A stretch of 15,091 bases of DNA from Anaerolineae bacterium (GTDB lineage: Bacteria; Chloroflexota; Anaerolineae; B4-G1; SLSP01). The stretch covers positions 1-15,091 of the forward strand of contig JAGHDT010000039.1 of assembly GCA_021159805.1 (NCBI GenBank), in the 5' to 3' direction. Both the position numbers and the translations under genes were made by a program. Positions 1-5,473 of the stretch are shown here, piece after piece. The stretch's first letter is position 1. Every line of letters begins with the position of its first letter. The notes beneath the pieces were generated by a model. It was given only the letters and a program-made list of their open reading frames with translations. It had not been told where the DNA came from and searched no databases.

Positions 1-208
1 CCCGTGGGTATCGCGATGAAGGGAGAAGACGCTAGGAGCGGAGGGGCTGGCGAGAGAAACCAACGAAGAGGGAGCACCAGCTCAACCTGCTTATGCGCAG
101 AACGGGACCCGGTGATCCCTCTTGACGTCTTTGGGCTGGAACCCGTGCCCACCAGTGCACACCACGCTCACATGCAGCCGCCCGATGTAGGTTGAGCTGT
201 CAGCTCGA

Positions 209-1120
209 CTATCTGCTCCCCAGCACAGCCTTCGGTACCTTGCACACCATCGTATACGCCGGGTCGAAGACATTGCCGACCTCATATCGCACCACCTGCC
301 CCAGCAGCGTGCTCCCAGCACCAAAGCTCAGACCGTAGTCCTCCGCCAGCCAGCGAAGCATCTCTGTCGTTGCGTGCTGCAGAGCTTGATCCAGCGGGCG
401 CGCGTTGCCCATCGTGAACAGGTAGTCCGCATCCTCGCCGCGCGGCCACCCGATCTCCTTGCCCTTCAGCACGCGCACCGAGAAGCGTACATCGAACGAT
501 GTCTCAATCCCCGTCCCCACGATCTCGCCGTCGCCCTGCACAGCGTGCCCGTCGCCTAGATGGATCAGCGCACCGGCCACGAAAACCGGGAAGATCACCG
601 TCGCCCCCGCGACCAGACCCCGATAGTCCATATTGCCGCCGTGGGGACCGGACGTCGCCGTCCAGATCGCCTGACCATGGGCCGGCGCCACACCCAGACA
701 GCCCAGCATCGGCGCCAGCGGCAGCACGAGCCCCGCCAGCCCGGGCGCCGGCTCCGCCAGGCGCGCTGTCCTCCGCACCAAATCCAGCGCCCACGTCATC
801 CGCTCCCTCACCGGGAGCTCGGGCACGAACTCCGCGTCCACCACGTGCGATGCGACCGGCGCATACGTCCAGCCCGTGTCCCGGTTCGGCGTGGCAACCT
901 CGATCGTCACCGCCACCGCATCGCCGGGCTCGGCCCCTTCCACGTAGAACGGTCCCGTCTGCGGATTTGGGGCCTCACCCACCAACTCGCCCCCGGCATC
1001 GTACCCGTGCGCATCCAGAGTCGTCGTCTCCACACTGTCTCCATCCGCAATCCGCAGCACCGCAGCGTGGGGACCAAAGGTATTGTGAAACTGCGTCGGC
1101 TCAAACCGATAAACTGTCAC
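209..1120 (-). CDS. Acetamidase/formamidase family amidohydrolase
   Basis: Predicted to hydrolyse formamide, acetamide or a similar short amide to the carboxylate and ammonia in the cytoplasm. From the GTG at 1120 the protein has 303 residues, a normal length for the short FmdA/AmdA members. Family signatures are visible: HNTFG at residues 12-16, GPHGGNMD at 158-165 and HLGDGHAVQGDGE at 187-199, the last two being the His/Asp/Glu-rich segments that form the metal-dependent active site in this family. The frame stays open upstream to 1492, but those 124 extra residues are Cys/Trp/Arg-rich and unlike the family. A Shine-Dalgarno element (1126-1136) and a promoter (1151-1179) both place the start at 1120. 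It follows the P-loop gene at 1529-2848 after a 400-bp gap, so it is probably transcribed separately. The family is secure; the substrate is not known. Confidence 0.9.
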   Translation of the reverse strand: MTVYRFEPTQFHNTFGPHAAVLRIADGDSVETTTLDAHGYDAGGELVGEAPNPQTGPFYVEGAEPGDAVAVTIEVATPNRDTGWTYAPVASHVVDAEFVPELPVRERMTWALDLVRRTARLAEPAPGLAGLVLPLAPMLGCLGVAPAHGQAIWTATSGPHGGNMDYRGLVAGATVIFPVFVAGALIHLGDGHAVQGDGEIVGTGIETSFDVRFSVRVLKGKEIGWPRGEDADYLFTMGNARPLDQALQHATTEMLRWLAEDYGLSFGAGSTLLGQVVRYEVGNVFDPAYTMVCKVPKAVLGSR

Positions 1121-1125
1121 AACAT

Positions 1126-1136
1126 CCTCCTCACCT
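1126..1136 (-). promoter_or_regulatory. Ribosome binding site fixing the amidase start
   Basis: On the minus strand the sequence reads AGGTGAGGAGG, then five bases, then GTG (1120-1118). This strong anti-16S match decides for the internal GTG over the far upstream starts in the same open frame. Confidence 0.75.
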
Positions 1137-1150
1137 AACTCGTTTCCGGT

Positions 1151-1179
1151 ATTGTAGAGCGAGGTCGCGCAGGAAGCAA
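1151..1179 (-). promoter_or_regulatory. Sigma70-type promoter for the amidase gene
   Basis: On the minus strand, TTGCTT (1179-1174), a 17-bp spacer and TACAAT (1156-1151). A transcript would start near 1144 and give a leader of about 24 bases that contains the ribosome binding site. The promoter lies inside the open frame that extends upstream of the amidase, which argues that the extension is not translated. Confidence 0.55.
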
Positions 1180-1465
1180 GGCAATACAGCAAGACGAACA
1201 TGAACACACACACCACCTGCAGCAGCCTCTCCCATAGCCAGGTGTAGGCGGTGGATCTGTGCACCGCGGCCATCTTGTCCGCATCTCCCCGGCGGTGGCC
1301 ACTCATCAGGCCATAGGCTGTCCACACGATACTGCCGAGAGGAGGGCCATCAGCATCCATACACTCGTCGAGCCAGCCAGCGGTATGCGTCCTCGAGCTC
1401 TCAGCAAACCGGCGTCCTGTAACGAATCGAACAAGCCTCCTGCATAATAGAAGTTCCCACCACAA

Positions 1466-1500
1466 CACGGTGCTCAAGCCGCACTGGCTCAAGCACCGTG
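1466..1500 (-). terminator. Hairpin downstream of the P-loop gene
   Basis: Inverted repeat with arms 1466-1480 and 1486-1500 (CACGGTGCT..AGCC against GGCT..AGCACCGTG), 13 of 15 positions paired, around a 5-base loop. It lies 29 bases past the stop of the gene at 1529-2848 on the same strand. The bases that follow on the minus strand (TTGTGGTGGG) are only mildly T-rich, so termination is plausible but not certain. Apart from this hairpin and the amidase promoter, I see nothing in the 1121-1528 gap. Confidence 0.45.
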
Positions 1501-1528
1501 CTTGCTGGAGCTCGGCTTGCTCGAGGGA

Positions 1529-2848
1529 CTAGTTCGCGAAACGTTCCTTCAGGATCTCCTCAATGGTGGGACGGCCGATGACCTGCAGTTCATACCGAAC
1601 GCGCTGCATAGGGTGATCGATCTTCAGCAGGCGCGTGAGGTCGATAGGCGTGCCGACGATCACAAGGTCACACGGCGTCGTGTTAATGGTCTCCTCCAAA
1701 TCGCGGATCTGCGCGTCGCCATAGCCCATCGCCGGTAGCACCGTGCCGGTCCCCGGATACTTCCTGTACGTCGCGGCGATGGACGCCACCGCATAGGGCC
1801 GCGGATCGATGATCTCAGCAGCACCAAAGCGCTGAGCCGCAATGTAACCGGCGCCGTAGGCCATCCCGCCGTGGGTCACCGTGGGGCCATCCTCGATGAC
1901 CAGCACGCGCTTGCCGCGAATCCGTTCGGGGTGGTCGACAAAGAGCGGCGATGCGGCCTCAACGACAACTGCGTCCGGGTTCAGACGGCTGATATTATCG
2001 TAGATCTTGCGCACGCCGGCGTAGTCGGCGGTCTCCACCTTGTTGATGACCAGCACGTCGGCGGCACGGAAGTTCGACTCGCCCGGGTAATAAGCAACTT
2101 CGTGGCCCGCCCGGTGGGGGTCCGTCACCGTCAACCACAGATCCGGCTTATAGAACGGCAGGTCGTTGTTGCCACCATCCCAGACCACAACATCAGCTTC
2201 CTGCTCTGCTTGGCGCAGGATAGCCTCGTAGTCGACACCGGCGTAGACGACGATGCCGCGATCCAGATGCGGCTCGTACTCCTCACGCTCCTCAATGGTG
2301 CACTGGTGCTTATCGAGATCCGCGTAGGTGGCGAAGCGCTGCACAGCCTGCCTGGCCAGGTTGCCATAAGGCATAGGGTGGCGAACGGCGACAACCTTGA
2401 GGCCGAGGTTCTGCAACACGTCACAAACGTGCCGGGTGGTCTGCGATTTTCCACACCCTGTTCGCACGGCGCAAACGGCTACCACGGGCTTCTGGCTCAC
2501 AAGCATCGTCGCCCTTCCGCCCATCAAGCGGAAATCAGCACCGCAGGCGATAACTAACGAGGCTTGGTGCATCACGTACTCGTGCGACACATCGGAGTAA
2601 GCGAAGACTACCTGGCCGACATCATTCTCCTCAATAAGCTGTGCAAGCTCCGATTCAGGGGTGATCGGGATGCCTCCGGGGTAAAGCCCGCCGGCCAACT
2701 CCCGTGGGTAGCGGCGCCCTTCGATATTTGGGATCTGCGTGGCCGTAAATGCCACGATCTCATAGCGATCGTTATCGCGGAAATAGGTGTTGAAGTTGTG
2801 GAAGTCGCGCCCCGCAGCACCCATGATAATAGCCCGAATCTTCTCCAT
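1529..2848 (-). CDS. COG2403 P-loop protein, cyclic 2,3-diphosphoglycerate synthetase-like
   Basis: A 439-residue cytoplasmic protein. An N-terminal Rossmann-like part (roughly 1-115, beginning IRAIIMGAAGRDFHNF) is followed by a P-loop NTPase part. Its Walker A, VRTGCGKSQTTR, lies at 128-139. WDGGNNDLPF at 223-232 resembles a nucleotide or substrate loop, and VINKVE at 267-272 a guanine-type NK motif. Length and organisation match COG2403, which databases call either a predicted GTPase or cyclic 2,3-diphosphoglycerate synthetase. In hyperthermophilic methanogens the latter makes the thermoprotectant cyclic 2,3-DPG from 2,3-DPG and ATP. Bacterial homologues are common and mostly uncharacterised, so that reaction is not claimed here. 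The ATG at 2848 has an AAAGGAG site (2858-2864) at good spacing. The gene is separated from nusB by a strong terminator and so is its own unit. Family secure, function open. Confidence 0.85.
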   Translation of the reverse strand: MEKIRAIIMGAAGRDFHNFNTYFRDNDRYEIVAFTATQIPNIEGRRYPRELAGGLYPGGIPITPESELAQLIEENDVGQVVFAYSDVSHEYVMHQASLVIACGADFRLMGGRATMLVSQKPVVAVCAVRTGCGKSQTTRHVCDVLQNLGLKVVAVRHPMPYGNLARQAVQRFATYADLDKHQCTIEEREEYEPHLDRGIVVYAGVDYEAILRQAEQEADVVVWDGGNNDLPFYKPDLWLTVTDPHRAGHEVAYYPGESNFRAADVLVINKVETADYAGVRKIYDNISRLNPDAVVVEAASPLFVDHPERIRGKRVLVIEDGPTVTHGGMAYGAGYIAAQRFGAAEIIDPRPYAVASIAATYRKYPGTGTVLPAMGYGDAQIRDLEETINTTPCDLVIVGTPIDLTRLLKIDHPMQRVRYELQVIGRPTIEEILKERFAN

Positions 2849-2987
2849 AGAAGCCAGCTCCTTTCAGCAATTGGACTCAGCGGTGACGGGGGCCCGGAAT
2901 ACTGAATCCCAGGCCCACGTTACGCCTGTTTCAAGAATATGAAGCAAGCATAACGCGAACTCCGTGGGTACTCAAGTGAGCTTCGAG

Positions 2988-3031
2988 AAAAAAGCGGCGC
3001 TCTTCTTCCCTTAGGGAGGAATAGCGCCGCT
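2988..3031 (-). terminator. Rho-independent terminator after nusB
   Basis: A perfect 9-bp stem, AGCGGCGCT (2993-3001) with AGCGCCGCT (3023-3031), and a further partly paired inner segment (TTCCC/GGGAGG). On the minus strand it is followed by six T residues (complement of A at 2988-2993). It starts 24 bases past the nusB stop and closes the asp23-nusB unit. Confidence 0.88.
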
Positions 3032-3054
3032 CACATACACGTTGCTGAGAGAGG

Positions 3055-3492
3055 CTAGTCGGTCTGAGCCAAAATTCGCGTGACCTCATCTTGGTGCGGC
3101 ACCAACGCGCCGAGCACGCCGTTGATGAAGCGTGGGGAACTATCAGACCCGTACTCCTTGGCGAGCTCGACAGCCTCGTTGATTGCCACCTTGAAGGGGA
3201 TCCGCCCAGCGGTGAACTCATAGAGCGCTATGCGCAGCAGGTTACGATCTACAACAGCCACCTGATCCAACGGCCAGTCAGGGGCATGAGACTGGATATA
3301 GAGATCCAATTGTGATGTTGCAGCCAATACGCCCTCCACCAACTGCCGAGCGTACGCAGCCACGCGGGCATTGGCGTCCGATTCCATGCCAAGATGCTCG
3401 TGGAGAACTTCGGCCGGCGCGTGTCCCACGAGATCGACCTCGTATAGCGCCTGCAGCGCTAACTCACGCGACAATCGGCGCTCACCCTTCAT
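3055..3492 (-). CDS. nusB: Transcription antitermination factor NusB
   Basis: A 145-residue all-helical RNA-binding protein. NusB forms a heterodimer with ribosomal protein S10 (NusE) and binds boxA in the rRNA leader to prevent premature termination of rRNA operons. Hallmarks seen are the N-terminal RRLSRELALQALYEVDL, the central VDRNLLRIALYE and the C-terminal PFKVAINEAVELAKEYGSD followed by FINGVLGAL, in the normal order and length for a complete NusB. The ATG at 3492 has an AGGAG site six bases upstream. It lies 53 bases behind an Asp23-like gene on the same strand, an arrangement also common in Firmicutes, and is followed by a strong terminator, so the two are probably cotranscribed. Confidence 0.95.
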   Translation of the reverse strand: MKGERRLSRELALQALYEVDLVGHAPAEVLHEHLGMESDANARVAAYARQLVEGVLAATSQLDLYIQSHAPDWPLDQVAVVDRNLLRIALYEFTAGRIPFKVAINEAVELAKEYGSDSSPRFINGVLGALVPHQDEVTRILAQTD

Positions 3493-3545
3493 AAAGAACT
3501 CCTGGAGTGCACAACATGCCAGTACGCGCTCGACCGACTACGGTC

Positions 3546-3908
3546 CTAAGCCGACTCCGCCGTCGACCATTCGTCAACCTGCGAGTACGTCACGTCCTCG
3601 ATGTGGACATCCACGGCGTCGACAGGCATTCCAATCATCTGCTGAACAGCCCGGGTGACTTCGTACTGGACCTTGCGCCCCAGCTGCAGCAAGCTCTGGT
3701 CGGGACCGGCAATAATATGCAGATCGACGAAGACCCGCCCTTCCCTGACCTGAATCGCCACCGACTTGCCGGAAACACCCAGCAAACGATCCACATCACG
3801 CTCTGCGATGTCCGCCACGCCGGGAACCCCTAGAGTCGTCAGACGAGCAATTGTCTCCAAGACCGTGGGCTCCACCGTTACTGCGCCAGGAATCGTCTTG
3901 CGTTCCAT
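3546..3908 (-). CDS. Asp23/Gls24 family protein (copy near nusB)
   Basis: A 120-residue protein of the alkaline-shock Asp23/Gls24 family. Visible signatures are GAVTVEPTVLETIARLTTLGVPGV near the N terminus, the VREGRVFVDLHII strand pair in the middle and the C-terminal VQYEVTRAVQQMIGMPVDAVDVHIEDV. In Staphylococcus, Asp23 sits at the membrane through AmaP and affects the cell-wall stress response. No AmaP-like membrane protein is seen here, so the anchor is unknown. The ATG at 3908 is preferred over an in-frame GTG at 3923 because an AAGGGG site lies six bases upstream of the ATG. It precedes nusB by 53 bases. A second Asp23-like gene sits at 11710-12066. Confidence 0.88.
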   Translation of the reverse strand: MERKTIPGAVTVEPTVLETIARLTTLGVPGVADIAERDVDRLLGVSGKSVAIQVREGRVFVDLHIIAGPDQSLLQLGRKVQYEVTRAVQQMIGMPVDAVDVHIEDVTYSQVDEWSTAESA

Positions 3909-3979
3909 GAAACACCCCTTCACCGATCTCGTTTGCTGTCTACCTGCCCAGCAACGACCACAAACCCCACGTCATAGAC

Positions 3980-4006
3980 AAAACGGACGGGCCTCCGCAG
4001 AGGCCC
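3980..4006 (-). terminator. Hairpin with short T run between rpmF and the Asp23-like gene
   Basis: Stem GGGCCT (3989-3994) with AGGCCC (4001-4006) and a six-base loop. On the minus strand it is followed by GTCCG and then TTTTG (complement of 3980-3983). It could terminate the rpmF transcript, whose stop is 126 bases upstream. The five-base gap before the T run weakens the call. If the candidate promoter at 4027-4055 is real, the hairpin lies in the leader of the Asp23-like/nusB unit. Confidence 0.5.
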
Positions 4007-4026
4007 GATCATAAGTCATCCGTATC

Positions 4027-4055
4027 CTATCACCTGATCACCTGCCGGGAGTCAA
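4027..4055 (-). promoter_or_regulatory. Possible promoter for the Asp23-like/nusB unit
   Basis: On the minus strand, TTGACT (4055-4050), a 17-bp spacer and TGATAG (4032-4027). The -35 is good and the -10 is weak. It lies downstream of rpmF and upstream of the hairpin at 3980-4006. Confidence 0.3.
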
Positions 4056-4131
4056 ACTCGGGTGCACTTGATCTGAGCCTGGGCCACGATCCATCCAGTA
4101 CACCAAACTGCACCCCAAGGTGACGCTGAAG

Positions 4132-4323
4132 CTAGTCCTCGACAACCTGGAGGACCTGACGTCCCCGGTAGTATCCGCAGTTGGGACACACGTAATAGGG
4201 CCGAACCAGTCCACCGCACTCCTCACACCGAACTTGCGCGGGGAGCTTTGCCGTGGGATAGCTGTTGGCCCGCCGCCGATCACGCCGGCCCTGTGGAGTT
4301 CGTCTCTTTGGTACTGCAGCCAT
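4132..4323 (-). CDS. rpmF: 50S ribosomal protein L32 (bL32)
   Basis: A 63-residue basic protein of the large ribosomal subunit. The start MAAVPKRRTPQGRRDRRRAN is the typical L32 N terminus. Cysteines at 33, 36, 46 and 49 (CEEC and CPNC) form the zinc ribbon of the zinc-binding type. The ATG at 4323 is preceded by a GAGAGGAAG site. It is transcribed from a consensus promoter at 4404-4431 with a leader of about 70 bases. In many bacteria rpmF is linked to plsX/fabH; here it follows coaD and a coiled-coil gene and precedes an Asp23-like gene. Confidence 0.96.
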   Translation of the reverse strand: MAAVPKRRTPQGRRDRRRANSYPTAKLPAQVRCEECGGLVRPYYVCPNCGYYRGRQVLQVVED

Positions 4324-4403
4324 GTCTACTTCCTCTCCCTTATGTCGTCAATAGTCTCGCCCCCACCGAACCTGTCACCAGATCCCGCTAGAGGGCAACG
4401 TCA

Positions 4404-4431
4404 ATTATACAGAAAACTGGCGTTCTGTCAA
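4404..4431 (-). promoter_or_regulatory. Consensus sigma70 promoter for rpmF
   Basis: On the minus strand, TTGACA (4431-4426), a 16-bp spacer and TATAAT (4409-4404). Both hexamers match consensus exactly. The -35 overlaps the TGA stop (4430-4428) of the upstream coiled-coil gene. The start point would be near 4397, giving a leader of about 70 bases before the rpmF ATG. High ribosomal-protein expression independent of the recG-coaD unit is the expected result. Confidence 0.85.
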
Positions 4432-4898
4432 TCTTGCCCGTCAGAAAGCCCCGCCTCGCGATCCGCTTCCAGCCGGTGCAGCCCGTTCTCCGCCACCCTC
4501 AGCTGCCGCGTGAGCTCAGCTTGAAGCAAGCTGAGAGAGTTGAATACATAGTCATCAGCATCCGTCTTCAGGCGATCCGACATCTGCCGAGCCTCCTGCA
4601 CGATCATCTTGGCCTGCCGCTGTGCATCCACCACAAACTGGTGACTGGAAGCCATCCGTTGACCCTCTTTGCGAGCCTTGGCGATGATCATGTCAGCTTC
4701 CTGACGTGCGACTTCCACAACGGCATCGCGCTCCTGCACAATGCGCCGAGCCTGTTCGATCTGCTCGGGCACCGCCTGGCGCAGTTGCGATAGCTGACCG
4801 CGCACCTCGTCTTCGTTCACCATACGATTGCCCAGGAATCTCGGACACTCCTCGACAATATACCGTTCCAACCGATCGATCAGGAAGTCAACATCCAT
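4428..4898 (-). CDS. Small coiled-coil protein, DivIVA/ATPase b-subunit-like
   Basis: A 156-residue soluble protein. The N-terminal segment MDVDFLIDRLERYIVEECPR is followed by a long charged helix of about 100 residues rich in Ala, Arg, Glu and Gln (QARRIVQERDAVVEVARQEA, then IIAKARKEGQRMASS, then AKMIVQEARQMSDRLKTDAD). The pattern is a coiled coil like those of DivIVA/GpsB or the F-type ATPase b subunit. No transmembrane segment or catalytic motif is seen. The ATG at 4898 is chosen over the frame opening at 4937 because a GAGGAGGGAG site lies just upstream. It sits 42 bases behind coaD on the same strand. I do not recognise a named family. A septum or envelope scaffold role is a guess from shape only. 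Confidence 0.75.
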   Translation of the reverse strand: MDVDFLIDRLERYIVEECPRFLGNRMVNEDEVRGQLSQLRQAVPEQIEQARRIVQERDAVVEVARQEADMIIAKARKEGQRMASSHQFVVDAQRQAKMIVQEARQMSDRLKTDADDYVFNSLSLLQAELTRQLRVAENGLHRLEADREAGLSDGQD

Positions 4899-4940
4899 AC
4901 TCCCTCCTCTTTCAGCTTCATGAAGACGATCCCTCATACC

Positions 4941-5453
4941 TTAGCCCATCCCAGGACATCCTACGCCCCCATCAATTCGTCTGCGCTTCTCTTCCAGCGC
5001 AGCCAACACCAAGGGGTTGACCATTCCAGACACATCCCCGCCCGCGTCAAAGACCTCTTTGACCAGGCTGGCACTCAGAAACGCATACTCGTACCGGGTC
5101 ATCAAACAGATCGTCTCCACGTGCGGCCGGAGTTGTTGGTTCATCAGAGCCATCTGGTATTCGCGCTCGAAGTCCGAGATGACACGCAATCCCCGGACCA
5201 ACGTCTGAGCCCCGACCGACCGTGCAAGCTCAACCGTCAGACCATCATAAGGCAGCACATCGACATTTGCGAAGGGCTCTAGAACAGCACGAGCCAGGGC
5301 AACGCGCTCATCCACCGTGAAGCGGAGGTGCTTATCGGGCCGAGCGTAAATCCCTACCACGAGGCGGTCGAACAATGTCGCCGCCCGCTGGGCGATATCC
5401 GTATGCCCAAAGTGGATCGGATCAAATGAGCCAGGATAGACTGCAGTGCGCAT
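4941..5453 (-). CDS. coaD: Phosphopantetheine adenylyltransferase
   Basis: Transfers AMP from ATP to 4'-phosphopantetheine to give dephospho-CoA, the penultimate step of CoA synthesis. The 170-residue protein has the nucleotidyltransferase start YPGSFDPIHFGH with the HxGH motif at 14-17, then LVVGIYARPDK, LVRGLRVISDFEREYQMA for pantetheine binding, and LSASLVKEV, the counterpart of the ISSTxxR/SSSLVKE loop. The ATG at 5453 gives the standard N terminus MRTAVYPGSF. An in-frame TTG at 5477 would overlap the recG stop by four bases and add eight residues, which is less likely. The ribosome binding site is weak (GAGATGAG), and with a 20-base gap to recG this suggests translation coupled to recG. 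The rsmD gene that often lies between recG and coaD is absent. Confidence 0.95.
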   Translation of the reverse strand: MRTAVYPGSFDPIHFGHTDIAQRAATLFDRLVVGIYARPDKHLRFTVDERVALARAVLEPFANVDVLPYDGLTVELARSVGAQTLVRGLRVISDFEREYQMALMNQQLRPHVETICLMTRYEYAFLSASLVKEVFDAGGDVSGMVNPLVLAALEEKRRRIDGGVGCPGMG

Positions 5454-5473
5454 CGTTAGCTCATCTCTCAGCC

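Noticed and set aside
79..198. Ten-base inverted repeat (AGCTCAACCT at 79-88, AGGTTGAGCT at 189-198) and a small palindrome at 195-206 near the left edge
   Set aside because: Short arms 100 bases apart without a T run or conserved element. Nothing else in 1-208 supports an RNA gene or terminator.
499..1203. Long plus-strand frame of 234 residues opposite the amidase
   Set aside because: Extremely Pro/Arg/Ser-rich, a typical antisense shadow of a GC-rich gene. The minus-strand amidase explains the region.
1121..1492. N-terminal extension of the amidase frame with a hydrophobic segment that resembles a signal peptide or lipobox
   Set aside because: The family starts at the GTG at 1120. A promoter and a strong ribosome binding site lie within the extension, and its composition is unlike protein-coding sequence of the neighbours.
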